From: an uncultured Acidobacteriia bacterium | GTDB lineage: Bacteria; Acidobacteriota; Terriglobia; Bryobacterales; Bryobacteraceae | Direction of reading: 5' to 3' | DNA length: 64,000 nucleotides | NCBI GenBank assembly: GCA_903923395.1 | Contig: CAIXXM010000146.1 | Location: 1-64,000, forward strand | Shown here: positions 22,886 to 31,950 of the stretch, piece after piece | Layout of the letters: every line of letters begins with the position of its first letter | Numbering within the stretch: the stretch's first letter is position 1 | Program-made: the position numbers and the translations under genes | The notes under the pieces: generated by a model | The model's input: the letters and a program-made list of their open reading frames with translations, nothing else | Database searches by the model: none | What the model was told of the DNA's origin: nothing

Positions 22886-25498
22886 TTGAAGCTCATTTGG
22901 TCCATTCTTCTAGCCGCCGCTTCGCTGGCCGCGCAAACCACCGGTTCTCTCAGTGGTCTGGTGCTGGATCCCTCCGGCAGTCTGGTCCCCGGCGCTGCTG
23001 TTTCCCTCCGCCAGGGAGCTTCCAGCCGCACCGTGAAGACCGGTACTGCCGGCCATTACGAGTTCGCTGGACTCAAACCAGGCACGTACACAGTCTCCGC
23101 CGCAGCCGCAGGGTTCGCCCGGTTCGAATCGCAGCCACTGACCCTGGATGCCGGAGCCAGGCTCACTCTTGATCTCCAACTGCTCATCGCCGGCGGCAGC
23201 GAACAGGTCACCGTTTCCGATGTTGCGAAGCTCGACGTGGACCCCTCCAGCAACGCTGGCGCGCTGGTTCTCAGCGGACAGGACCTGGATGCTCTGCCTG
23301 ATGACCGTGACGACCTCGCCACGGATCTGCAGGCACTCGCCGGTCCGGCGGCAGGCCCGAATGGCGGACAGATCTTCATCGATGGCTTTACCGGCGGCCG
23401 CTTGCCCCCGAAGCAATCCATCCGCGAAATCCGCATCAATCAAAACCCCTTCTCTGCCCAATATGACAAGCCCGGCCAGGGGAGAATCGAGATCTTCACC
23501 AAACCCGGAGCAGAAGATCTGCACGGCGAGCTTGTCTTCATCTTCGGGGATGATCATCTGAACTCCCGCAACCCCTTCGTCACTGTGAAGCCGCCTTACC
23601 AGCGTCGCCAGTTTGAGGGTGAAGTTACCGGCCCCATCAATGACAAGACCTCTTATTTCGTTGACTTCGAACGCCGCGACATCACTGATGCCGCCTACAT
23701 CAACGCGGTTACGCTCACCGGTCCCCTGTCGGAAAGTATCCGCACTCCGCAGACCGGCTACGAGATGAACTTCAAGCTGGACCGCCAACTTTCGAAAGAC
23801 CACACACTGGCTCTCCGCTATGGTTTTCAAAGGGATTCGCACGACAACCAGGGTGTCGGCGGCTTCTCACTCCCGGGGCGCGCCTATTCCAGCAACGGGG
23901 CAGAAGATACCTTCCAGGCCACGGAAACAGGTGTATGGAATCTCCATACAGTCAACGAAACACGCTTCCGCTTCCGCCGCCAGAACTCTGACCAGAACGG
24001 CGGCACGGCTTCCCCCACCATCTCCGTGCTCGATTCCTTCACTGCGGGCGGTTCTCCGGTCGGCACCTCCTTCGACCACCAGAAGCGTTATGAGCTTCAG
24101 AACTTCACGTCCTGGTCGCATGGCACGCAGTTGATCCGTTGGGGTGGCCTGATGCGCGGTGTGGAACTGGAAAATCAGGCCATGCAGAACTATGCCGGTA
24201 CCTACACCTTCACCAGTTTGAACAACTACCGGCTCGGTATCCCCAGCCAGTTTTCTCTGACTGCTGGAAACCCGCTCGCCTCTTTGCATCAATTTGATTT
24301 CGGGTTCTTTGTGCAGGATGACTGGCGCATCAAACAAAACCTCACTCTGAGCGGAGGCCTGCGCTATGAAGTCCAAACCCATGCCGGAGATCTCTCTGCG
24401 TGGGGTCCACGCCTCGGCTTCGCCTGGGCACCGAAGGGCAAAGACGGCAAAGTGTCCCGCAACGTGATCCGCGGCGGCTTCGGACTCTTCTATGACCGGC
24501 TGTCCGAATCTCTTACGCTGGATGCACTCCGGCAGGACGGGCTCCGCCAGCAATCCTTTCTGATTCCCAACCCTGGCTTCTACCCCGCGATTCCCTCGAC
24601 CGCAAGCCTGCTCGGGAGCCAGCAACCTCAGACCATCCGCCAGACGGATCCAAACTGGCAGGCCCCCATGCTCCTGCAGGCTGCGATTGGTTTGGAACGT
24701 CAGCTCGACAAGGGCATCACCATGGCCAGCAACTATATACACTCCACCGGGACCCATGCTTTGCGCTCCCGTGTCCTGCCCTATAGCCAGCCCGGCAGCC
24801 TTTATTTCTACGAAACCAGTGGCGTCTACCGGCAGGACCAGTGGATCACCAACGTCAATGCCAAAGTCAGCGCCAAGCTCAGCCTGAATTCCTTCTACGC
24901 CTATGGCAATGCCCGCAGCAATACGGATGGCGCGGGCAGCTTCCCCGCAAACCCGGCCGATACATCCCAGGAATTCGGGCGCGCCGGTTTTGACATCCGC
25001 CACCGCTTCAACTTCAATGGCACCTGGAGTCCCAAATGGGGACTTCGCTTCAGCCCCTTCCTGACCATCACTTCCGGGAGGCCTTTCAATATCACCACGG
25101 GTACGGACCTCAACGGCGACGGGATCTATAACGACCGGCCCGCCTTCGCCACGGACCTGACCCGCTCCAGTGTCGTCCGCACGGCTTACGGCAACTTCGA
25201 CGTTTCGCCCCTCGCCGGGCAGCGCGTCATCCCCCGCAATTTTGCGGACGGTCCCGGCCAGATTGCCGCGAACATCCGCATCTACAAGGCCTTCAACCTC
25301 GGCCATCCCAAGCCCAAAGAAGACCCCAGGCAGATCACGGTCAGTATGAATGCGCGGAACATCCTGAACCATCCGAATCTGGCGCAACCGACGGGCAATC
25401 TGAGTTCGCTGCTCTTCGGCCAGTCCACTTCGTTGGCAGCCGGGCAGGGTGTTTCCGGTACCCGCCGGATCGACTTACAAGTGAAGTTCAGTTTCTAG
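22886..25498 (+). CDS. TonB-dependent receptor with carboxypeptidase-regulatory-like domain (870 aa)
   Basis: Outer-membrane beta-barrel transporter of the Oar-like type. A signal peptide (1-17) is followed by a carboxypeptidase-regulatory-like domain (about 20-100: GLVLDPSGSLVPGAAVSL, GHYEFAGLKPGTYTVSA). A plug segment (QIFIDGFTGGRLPPKQSIREIRINQNPFSAQYDKPGQGRIEI) and a long barrel follow, ending in the aromatic terminal strand VKFSF. The ligand is unknown; in acidobacteria these are numerous and thought to import glycans or metal complexes. It starts with TTG 22886 at the only signal peptide; no good ribosome site is seen. It overlaps arsC tail to tail by 11 bases. Confidence 0.88.
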   Translation: MKLIWSILLAAASLAAQTTGSLSGLVLDPSGSLVPGAAVSLRQGASSRTVKTGTAGHYEFAGLKPGTYTVSAAAAGFARFESQPLTLDAGARLTLDLQLLIAGGSEQVTVSDVAKLDVDPSSNAGALVLSGQDLDALPDDRDDLATDLQALAGPAAGPNGGQIFIDGFTGGRLPPKQSIREIRINQNPFSAQYDKPGQGRIEIFTKPGAEDLHGELVFIFGDDHLNSRNPFVTVKPPYQRRQFEGEVTGPINDKTSYFVDFERRDITDAAYINAVTLTGPLSESIRTPQTGYEMNFKLDRQLSKDHTLALRYGFQRDSHDNQGVGGFSLPGRAYSSNGAEDTFQATETGVWNLHTVNETRFRFRRQNSDQNGGTASPTISVLDSFTAGGSPVGTSFDHQKRYELQNFTSWSHGTQLIRWGGLMRGVELENQAMQNYAGTYTFTSLNNYRLGIPSQFSLTAGNPLASLHQFDFGFFVQDDWRIKQNLTLSGGLRYEVQTHAGDLSAWGPRLGFAWAPKGKDGKVSRNVIRGGFGLFYDRLSESLTLDALRQDGLRQQSFLIPNPGFYPAIPSTASLLGSQQPQTIRQTDPNWQAPMLLQAAIGLERQLDKGITMASNYIHSTGTHALRSRVLPYSQPGSLYFYETSGVYRQDQWITNVNAKVSAKLSLNSFYAYGNARSNTDGAGSFPANPADTSQEFGRAGFDIRHRFNFNGTWSPKWGLRFSPFLTITSGRPFNITTGTDLNGDGIYNDRPAFATDLTRSSVVRTAYGNFDVSPLAGQRVIPRNFADGPGQIAANIRIYKAFNLGHPKPKEDPRQITVSMNARNILNHPNLAQPTGNLSSLLFGQSTSLAAGQGVSGTRRIDLQVKFSF

Positions 25499-25877
25499 CC
25501 GCGAAATCAGCCAGATACACGCGGATCTCATCCCGCACACGCCGGAAAACATCCAGATCCGTTGGATCGTCAAAGCTGTGGTGCAGCCGTTCCGCTGTTC
25601 CAAAGAACACCGGGCAGGTTTCTTTCGCGCTGTCGCAAACCGTAATCACCGTGTCGAAATGCTGCCCGTCAAACTCCACCACGGACTTGGACCGGTGGCC
25701 GCTGATATCTATCCCGAGCTCCGCCATGACCGCGATTGCCTTCGGATTCACTACACCAGGCTTCGTCCCGGCGCTCTCTACTGCAAACTTCTCCCCCGCA
25801 TCATGCCGCAGCAGACCTTCCGCCATCTGGCTGCGCGCGGAATTCCCCGTGCAAAGAATCAAGACCCGTTTCTTCAT
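25488..25877 (-). CDS. arsC: Arsenate reductase, thioredoxin-coupled type
   Basis: 129 residues of the low-molecular-weight phosphatase fold. The P-loop CTGNSARSQMAE has catalytic Cys9 and Arg15. The redox relay cysteines Cys81 and Cys88 (VCDSAKETCP) match the Cys10-Cys82-Cys89 triad of the Staphylococcus plasmid enzyme, so reduction of As(V) to As(III) should use thioredoxin. The ATG at 25875-25877 has AGGAGG seven bases upstream and overlaps the aquaglyceroporin stop by four bases. It is the last gene of arsR-arsM-aqpS-arsC. Confidence 0.95.
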   Translation of the reverse strand: MKKRVLILCTGNSARSQMAEGLLRHDAGEKFAVESAGTKPGVVNPKAIAVMAELGIDISGHRSKSVVEFDGQHFDTVITVCDSAKETCPVFFGTAERLHHSFDDPTDLDVFRRVRDEIRVYLADFAARN

Positions 25878-26542
25878 GCTTTTCCCTCCTGCGCTGGCAC
25901 CAGCCAGCCGAACAAAACCGTTGCCACAGCCGCTCCCGCCAATTGCGCCGCAATGAACCCCGGCACATCCACCGGCCGGATTCCCGAAAACGTATCTGTC
26001 ATGGACCGCGCCAGCGTCACCGCCGGGTTCGCGAATGAGGTCGACGCCGTGAACCAGTACGCGCCGGTGATATACGCCGCCACCGCATAGGGCACAGCTT
26101 CCGGACGCCGCCGCGAACATCCCCAGATCACCGCCAGCAAACCAAAAGTGGCCACGAACTCGCTGAACATCTGCGCGCTGCCGCTCCTTACATGCCTGGA
26201 CGCCTGGAAAACCGGTTCCCCGAACATCAAATGCGCTGCAGCCACGCCCGCGAACGCCCCTGCAAACTGCGCTGCGAGATAGCCGGGTACAGCGCGCCAC
26301 TCCATACCGCCCGCCACGGCATCGGCCAGCGTCACCGCGGGGTTGAAATGCGCTCCGGAGACATGCCCGAATGTCAGAATCAGCGCGATGAGAGCCCCGG
26401 CCGTCGCCAGCGTATTGGCCAATAGCGCGATCGCCACATTCCCGCCCGCCAACTGGTCCGCCATTATGCCTGACCCCACCACGGCAGCCAGCAACATCGC
26501 GGTCCCAATGGCTTCCGCGGTCATCCGCCGGGCCAGGTTCAT
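25874..26542 (-). CDS. aqpS: Aquaglyceroporin (AqpS-like) of the arsenic cluster
   Basis: 222 residues, six membrane helices and the two half-helix NPA motifs of MIP channels (NPA at 67-69 after GAHF, and at 172-174 followed by VTLARS). In Sinorhizobium meliloti an aquaglyceroporin in the ars operon lets As(III) made by ArsC flow out down its gradient. The same partnership is implied here because arsC follows with a four-base overlap and no ArsB or Acr3 pump is visible. The ATG overlaps the arsM stop as ATGA. It could also admit arsenite or methylarsenicals. Confidence 0.9.
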   Translation of the reverse strand: MNLARRMTAEAIGTAMLLAAVVGSGIMADQLAGGNVAIALLANTLATAGALIALILTFGHVSGAHFNPAVTLADAVAGGMEWRAVPGYLAAQFAGAFAGVAAAHLMFGEPVFQASRHVRSGSAQMFSEFVATFGLLAVIWGCSRRRPEAVPYAVAAYITGAYWFTASTSFANPAVTLARSMTDTFSGIRPVDVPGFIAAQLAGAAVATVLFGWLVPAQEGKA

Positions 26543-27348
26543 GCTGGTTTCACCGCGCGGATGAAAGCACTCAGGAACTTCCCTTCCACCAGCGGTGCGA
26601 TCGCGTCCACATCCACACCCTGTCCGGTGAGAAAGGTTCGCGCATCTTCCACGCTGTAGACCCGCGTTGGTTCGATCTCAATCCCATGGAACCCCGCGGC
26701 GGCCAACTTCGCTTTGTAGTCACTTTCCTGCAAAGCCCCCGCGATGCAGCCCACCCAAAGCATCATGCTCTGCCGGATTTCCTCCGGCACCTCACCCCGC
26801 GTCACCACATCAGACACGGCGAACCGCCCGCCTGGCTTCAGCACACGGAACGCTTCCCGCAAGACTTGATCCTTGTCCGCGGAGAGATTGATCACGCAGT
26901 TGCTCAAGATCACATCCACGGATTCCGCCGGCAGAGGAATATGCTCCATCTCGCCCCGCAGGAACTCCACATTCTCCGCTCCGGCCTGCCTCTGGTTCTC
27001 AAGTGCCAGCGCCAGCATCTCGTCCGTCATATCGAGCCCGTAAGCCTTCCCCGACGGGCCCATCCGGCGCGCCGAAAGCAGCACATCAATTCCGCCGCCG
27101 GACCCCAAATCCAGCACCGTCTCTCCCGGCTTCAACTCCGCCAGCGCGGTGGGATTGCCGCACCCCAGCGATGCCAGCACAGCGGCTTCCGGCAAGACGC
27201 CGGTCTGCGACGGATCATAGAGGTTCGACGTGATGGGATCACAAGCCCCGTCCGTCAGCGGCGACGCTCCGCAGCATGAACTGCCGCCCGAAAACACCCG
27301 CAGCGCTGCCTGCCCGTACTTCTCCTGCACGATCTCTTTGATTGCCAT
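26539..27348 (-). CDS. arsM: Arsenite S-adenosylmethyltransferase
   Basis: Methylates As(III) stepwise to volatile or less retained methylarsenicals using SAM. 269 residues from ATG 27346-27348, with GGAAAGG ten bases upstream; an upstream TTG at 27387 is less likely. SAM-binding DLGSGGGIDVL is at about 80-90. The family cysteines are visible: a CC pair at 25-26, Cys63 in LGCGNP, Cys151 in SNCVINLS and Cys201 in WVGCIAG. The Cys151-Cys201 interval of 50 equals that of the algal enzyme's active pair. It lies between arsR and aqpS in one transcript. Confidence 0.95.
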   Translation of the reverse strand: MAIKEIVQEKYGQAALRVFSGGSSCCGASPLTDGACDPITSNLYDPSQTGVLPEAAVLASLGCGNPTALAELKPGETVLDLGSGGGIDVLLSARRMGPSGKAYGLDMTDEMLALALENQRQAGAENVEFLRGEMEHIPLPAESVDVILSNCVINLSADKDQVLREAFRVLKPGGRFAVSDVVTRGEVPEEIRQSMMLWVGCIAGALQESDYKAKLAAAGFHGIEIEPTRVYSVEDARTFLTGQGVDVDAIAPLVEGKFLSAFIRAVKPA

Positions 27349-27367
27349 ATATTCGCGGCCTTTCCGG

Positions 27368-27715
27368 CTAACAACAGACTTTTCCAATCGATTCCGGCTC
27401 TACTGCTCCACTGCGCGTGCAGCACTCGGCATACAGAAAACCCAGCAATTCCCGCAGTCCATCCGCATTCGCCGAGTACCACAGGAACGTCCCCTCACGC
27501 CGGACCTTCACCAGGCCCTCATGCTTCAACTTCTCCAAATGGTGCGAAAGAGTCGACGCCGTAATTCCCAGTTCCCCGCCAATCTCACCTACCACCATGC
27601 CCTTCGGATGCGCTGCCAGCAGCAGCCGCAGAATCCTCAGCCTTGGTGCTGTTCCCATCGCTGAGAACATATCCGCATAGCGCGCGACGAGATCTTCCTC
27701 CACTGCTGGACTCAT
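27368..27715 (-). CDS. arsR: ArsR-family arsenic repressor
   Basis: 115 residues from ATG 27713-27715. The winged helix includes LGITASTLSHHLEKLKHEGLVKVRREGTFLWY (about 49-80). The classical As-binding ELCVCDL in the recognition helix is absent. Instead the C-terminus carries two vicinal cysteine pairs, Cys98-Cys99 and Cys114-Cys115. This resembles repressors such as Acidithiobacillus ferrooxidans ArsR, which sense As(III) with C-terminal cysteines. It starts the arsRM-aqpS-arsC unit, and a palindrome overlapping the promoter directly upstream fits autorepression relieved by arsenite. Confidence 0.93.
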   Translation of the reverse strand: MSPAVEEDLVARYADMFSAMGTAPRLRILRLLLAAHPKGMVVGEIGGELGITASTLSHHLEKLKHEGLVKVRREGTFLWYSANADGLRELLGFLYAECCTRSGAVEPESIGKVCC

Positions 27716-27717
27716 AA

Positions 27718-27751
27718 TTCGATAATCATCGAAATACAGAATCAGTGTCAA
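27718..27751 (-). promoter_or_regulatory. arsR promoter with overlapping ArsR operator
   Basis: On the minus strand TTGACA (27746-27751) is followed after 18 bases by GATTAT (27722-27727), a fair sigma-70 pair. The palindrome TTCGAT-N4-ATCGAA (27718-27733) covers the -10 element and ends two bases before the arsR ATG. TTCGAT-type inverted repeats are usual for ArsR sites. Binding here would block polymerase, and the transcript would have almost no leader. Confidence 0.7.
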
Positions 27752-27778
27752 GCCCAATCTGCGATACACTCATCCCCT

Positions 27779-30700
27779 ATGAGCCGTCGTTTTGCCCTCA
27801 TCCTTTCCGCCCTGTTTGCTCTGGCTTCCACGTTGTCCGCCCAAACCATCACCGCCACCATCAACGGCATGGTCAAAGACCCCAAAGGCGGTGCCATTTC
27901 GAATGCAGTCATCACGGTCACTTCCCGCGAAACCACACAGAAGAAATCGGCAACCACAGACAGTGCCGGCCGCTACAGTCTCCCGTTCATCCCGCCCGGT
28001 GCGTATGATCTTTCCGCCACGGCACCCGGTTTCGGCAAGGCGGTGGAGAATGGGCTGACTCTCGATGCAGATCAGGTCTCCGAACTCAATCTCACGCTGC
28101 CGCTGGAATCCACCAAGGAAGTTGTCATCGTGCGCGCGGATTCGCCGCTGCTGGTCACGGAAGCCTCCAGCCTGGAAACCACGGTCGAAAACAAACTCAT
28201 TACCGAACTTCCCTCCGGCGAGCGCAGCACGCTCAGCTTCATCAACCTCATTCCGGGCATGATCGATGGCGGCTTCGCTCTGGGCCAGGGCGAGAATCTC
28301 AACACCAACGGCAATGCGCAAGGCCCCATCGGCACTGCGGGCAACCGGAACTTCTTCGACTCCAATTTTGCGGCGTCCGGCGGGCAGGTCTCCACGAATG
28401 ATGTCCTCATCGACGGCGTCTCTGACACCATTGGCGATTTCAACGGTGTCGCCGTCTCCCCGCCGCAGGATTCCATCCGCGAATTCAAAGTCGTCACCGG
28501 CGCCATCTCATCGCAGTACGGGCGCACCGGTGGCGCAGTCGTCAACTTCATCACGAAATCCGGCACGGACAAGTTCCACGGCGCTCTGTATGACTACTTC
28601 CAGAACGGTGCCCTGAATGCGAATGGCTGGCAGCGCAACCGCCGCGGCACGAATCCTGACGGCTCTCTGGTTCTGCCGCGCATCCCCTTGAAACGAAATC
28701 AGTTTGGTGCTTCCATCGGTGGACCCGTCGATATCCCCAAGCTCGGCAAACTGAAACAGACCTTCTTCTTCTTCAACTACGAAGGCCGCCGGGAAGCCAA
28801 TCCTTACAGCCGCATTCTCACCGTCCCCACCGATAAAATGCGCACCGGCGATCTCTCTGAACTGCTTACCGGCAGCGTTCGATCCGGCCAGACAGACGTC
28901 AACGGTTCCGCATCGCTCGTCGGCCAGATCTATGACCCGTTCGCGCCTCTCGCCGGCGGCAAGCGCCAGGCCATCCCCGGTAACCGGCTCGATCTTCTGC
29001 CCAAATGCCCTGCCACCGGCGACCGTACCCAGGCCTGCCTCGACCCCGGCGCCCTCGCGTTCATGAAGTATCTACCCTCGCCCAACCAGCCCGGCCTCAC
29101 CAACAATCTGCTCTACTCCGGCACCAGCGAATTCCGCAAAGACCTCTACGCGGCCCGTCTCGACAAGACCCTGAACGAGCGGCACAGCTTCTTCGGCCGC
29201 GTCAGTATCGAGCACCGTTTCCAGGCTGACCCCAACTTCCTCGGCTCCATCGCTGCCAACTCGCGCACCATCCAGGACAGTTTCTTCAACGGCACGTTCA
29301 ATGAAGTTTGGGTCGTTTCGCCCTCCATCATCAACAATGTCCGCTACGGCTACACCCGCGCCCACGCTCACCAGGTCCTCATCAGCGAAGGCACTGACCC
29401 CGCCACCAGCCTTGGCCTGCCTTCCTACATCGCAGCCTCCGGACCCGTTCCGGCGTTCCCGATCTTCAACTTCTCCTCCGCCGGTGCGGAAGGCAGCGGA
29501 CTTCCAGGCGAACTCACCAGCGGCATCATCAGCGGTGCTGGCAACAACCAGCCGCGTGACACGCAAACCGTCGCCGACTCTCTCACCTGGTCCAAAGGCC
29601 GCCAGACTATCTCTGTCGGTGCCGAATACCGTCTCTACCGCTTCTTCGCGTTCGCGTACTCCAGCCCGGATGGCACCTTCACTTTCAGCCGCACAGCCAC
29701 TCGTGGACCCGTCCCGTCGGCGACGCCCTCCAACGCCGCGGATACTGGCTCTTCTCTCGCGTCCCTGTTCCTCGGCCTACCTGGCACCATCACAAAGGAG
29801 AGCGACATTCCGCTCACCCTCTATCACCACTACGGTGCGCTGTACTTCCAGGACGATTTCCGCGTTTCTTCCCGGCTCACTCTGAATCTCGGCCTCCGCT
29901 GGGACGTGGAAACCAACACCGGTGAAGCCCACAACCAGGTCACCGCGTTTGACACCACGGCTCTTTCTCCGCTTAGCGGCAAGACTGCTGCCGTGACTGA
30001 CGCCGCCGTGCTTGCTCTTCGCGGCAACTACTCCACTCTGCCCGGCCTGCTTTCCTTCCCGCAGGGCGCACAGAGCCGCACACATATGGATCGTTTTGCC
30101 CCCCGCGTGGGGTTTGCGTACCGCTTGAACAACAAGATGGCTCTCCGTGGCGGCTATGCGCTTTTCTTTGTGCCCATCTCCGTGGAGCAATCTACTGCCA
30201 TCGGATCGGTCTACAGCATTACGCAATCTCAAAGTGATCTCACCACCCAGGTCATCCCGTCGGGTACAGGCGCGTCGCCCACGGTCTTCCTCTCGAACCC
30301 ATTCCCCGGCGGCATTCCCGCGGCCCCCGGCAACTCCCAGGGTGCGAACACTCTCATGGGCGGAGCCATCACCATCACCACGCCCGATAAGCCGAACCCC
30401 TACGTCCAGACCTGGAACCTGGTGGTGCAGCGTCAGCTTGCCGCCAACATGGTGCTGGATGTTGCCTACGTCGGTTCCCGCGGACTCCACCTTCCCGCCG
30501 CCTCTCTGAACCTCAACCAGCTTCCCGCTTCTGTTCTGGATTTTGCCAAGGCCAACTATTCGAAGTACGGCGCCACCACTGTCGGCGGCTTTTTCACCGC
30601 TCAGGTGCCGAACCCCTTCTTTGGTGTGATCACCAGTTCCAGTTCCTCCCTGCGCACAGCGACCGTCACACGGGCCCAGTTACTCACACCGTTCCCTGAA

Positions 30701-31480
30701 TATACGGGCGTGACTCTCTACCGCCCGAATATCGGCGAATCGAATTACAATGCGCTCCAGATATCTCTTCAAAAGCGCTTCAGCGGGACGGGTGTCTCGG
30801 CCACGGGTAACTATGTCTTCTCGAAGTCGATTGACACCGGCGGACCCGGCAATAACTCGGGCAATGGCACGTCCGTGGAAGATATCTATAACATCCGGCT
30901 CGATAAGTCGCTCTCCAACTTTGATGTGCCTCATCGTGTTACCGGCGGCGCGGTCTGGGAACTGCCTTTCTTCCGCAAGACCTCCAACAAACTTCTCAAG
31001 GCCTCACTGAGCGGCTGGCAATTTGCAGGTACGGCTTTCTGGCAGAAGGGCACGCCGCTGACCATCACGACGCCGAATAACATCGGCCTCGGCTTTGCGG
31101 TGATCCAGCCCAACCGCCTGCCTGATGTTACTGCCGGCTATGACGTGAGCGATGCGCAAAGCCGCGCGCGCCTCGGCCAGCCCTGGTTCAACACTTACGC
31201 CTTCACCCAGCCTGCTTCTTACACTCTCGGCAACGCGGCCCGTAACTACAATGACCTGCGGCGCGATAACTATAAGAACGCCAACTTATCCCTGACACGG
31301 AACTTCAAGGTCCGCGAGTATCTGAAGGGACAGTTCCGCGCGGAGTTCATCAACGCCTTCAACACGGTCGTCTTCGGCACCCCCGGCCGCGATGTCTCCA
31401 CGCCCTCGACCTTCGGTATCATCACCACGCAGGGCAACTCGCCCCGCACGGTGCAACTTGTGCTCCGCTTCACTTACTGA
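27779..31480 (+). CDS. TonB-dependent receptor with carboxypeptidase-regulatory-like domain (1233 aa)
   Basis: A second, larger Oar-like outer-membrane receptor. It has a signal peptide (1-22), then a carboxypeptidase-regulatory-like domain (about 24-110: TINGMVKDPKGGAISNAVI, AGRYSLPFIPPGAYDLSA). A plug follows with the group-typical ISSQYGRTGGAVVNFITKSG, and then a long barrel with motifs such as YFQDDFRVSSRLTLNLGLRWD and the final strand QLVLRFTY. The substrate is unknown. It is divergent from arsR with 63 bases between; no direct link to arsenic is shown. Its stop overlaps the HNH gene start by one base. Confidence 0.92.
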   Translation: MSRRFALILSALFALASTLSAQTITATINGMVKDPKGGAISNAVITVTSRETTQKKSATTDSAGRYSLPFIPPGAYDLSATAPGFGKAVENGLTLDADQVSELNLTLPLESTKEVVIVRADSPLLVTEASSLETTVENKLITELPSGERSTLSFINLIPGMIDGGFALGQGENLNTNGNAQGPIGTAGNRNFFDSNFAASGGQVSTNDVLIDGVSDTIGDFNGVAVSPPQDSIREFKVVTGAISSQYGRTGGAVVNFITKSGTDKFHGALYDYFQNGALNANGWQRNRRGTNPDGSLVLPRIPLKRNQFGASIGGPVDIPKLGKLKQTFFFFNYEGRREANPYSRILTVPTDKMRTGDLSELLTGSVRSGQTDVNGSASLVGQIYDPFAPLAGGKRQAIPGNRLDLLPKCPATGDRTQACLDPGALAFMKYLPSPNQPGLTNNLLYSGTSEFRKDLYAARLDKTLNERHSFFGRVSIEHRFQADPNFLGSIAANSRTIQDSFFNGTFNEVWVVSPSIINNVRYGYTRAHAHQVLISEGTDPATSLGLPSYIAASGPVPAFPIFNFSSAGAEGSGLPGELTSGIISGAGNNQPRDTQTVADSLTWSKGRQTISVGAEYRLYRFFAFAYSSPDGTFTFSRTATRGPVPSATPSNAADTGSSLASLFLGLPGTITKESDIPLTLYHHYGALYFQDDFRVSSRLTLNLGLRWDVETNTGEAHNQVTAFDTTALSPLSGKTAAVTDAAVLALRGNYSTLPGLLSFPQGAQSRTHMDRFAPRVGFAYRLNNKMALRGGYALFFVPISVEQSTAIGSVYSITQSQSDLTTQVIPSGTGASPTVFLSNPFPGGIPAAPGNSQGANTLMGGAITITTPDKPNPYVQTWNLVVQRQLAANMVLDVAYVGSRGLHLPAASLNLNQLPASVLDFAKANYSKYGATTVGGFFTAQVPNPFFGVITSSSSSLRTATVTRAQLLTPFPEYTGVTLYRPNIGESNYNALQISLQKRFSGTGVSATGNYVFSKSIDTGGPGNNSGNGTSVEDIYNIRLDKSLSNFDVPHRVTGGAVWELPFFRKTSNKLLKASLSGWQFAGTAFWQKGTPLTITTPNNIGLGFAVIQPNRLPDVTAGYDVSDAQSRARLGQPWFNTYAFTQPASYTLGNAARNYNDLRRDNYKNANLSLTRNFKVREYLKGQFRAEFINAFNTVVFGTPGRDVSTPSTFGIITTQGNSPRTVQLVLRFTY

Positions 31481-31944
31481 TGACGCGCCCAGCAAGAACC
31501 CAGCCCGGCGGTTTCATTCCACCTTCATCGCTGCCCCGTGATCCCGAAACAGGGCAGCCCCTCTGCCGGCGATGCAACAAGCCCGTACCCAAAGGCCGCC
31601 GGACCTTCTGCTCGCAGGCCTGCGTGCATGAATGGCGTCTACGCACGGACCCCGCTTATCTCCGTGACGCCGTCTTCGCCCGTGATAAAGGCATCTGCGC
31701 CCAGTGCGGCATAGATACCACCATCCTGCGCCGGGATATGAAGAAGCTCGATTACGCTGCCCGCAAGAAGTTCCTCAAAGACTATGGGTTGAAAGAAGGC
31801 TCCCGCAAATCGCTCTGGGATGCAGACCACATCCTGCCTGTCGCGGAGGGTGGCGGGCAATGCGACTTATCCAACATGCGCACTCTCTGCCTGCTCTGCC
31901 ACCGCAAAGTCACGGCTGCCCTTCTTCAACGCCTCCGCCCGTGA
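31480..31944 (+). CDS. HNH endonuclease-like protein
   Basis: 154 residues. An N-terminal zinc-finger-like part (CRRCNKPVPKGRRTFCSQAC, about 29-48) precedes a second cysteine pair (CAQC near 73). The HNH core reads WDADHILPVAEGGGQCDLSNMRTLCLLCHRKVT, where DADHI holds the catalytic histidine, N the central Asn and CxxC-H the metal site. Such small HNH proteins nick DNA in restriction, phage or repair settings; no restriction partner is adjacent. The ATG overlaps the receptor stop by one base (TGATG), so it is translated by termination-reinitiation. Confidence 0.8.
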   Translation: MTRPARTQPGGFIPPSSLPRDPETGQPLCRRCNKPVPKGRRTFCSQACVHEWRLRTDPAYLRDAVFARDKGICAQCGIDTTILRRDMKKLDYAARKKFLKDYGLKEGSRKSLWDADHILPVAEGGGQCDLSNMRTLCLLCHRKVTAALLQRLRP

Positions 31945-31950
31945 TGATGT

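Noticed and set aside
23867-25387. 506-codon frame antisense to the TonB receptor, and a 435-codon one antisense to ahcY (56733-58040)
   Set aside because: Same antisense artefact; translations lack any family signature.
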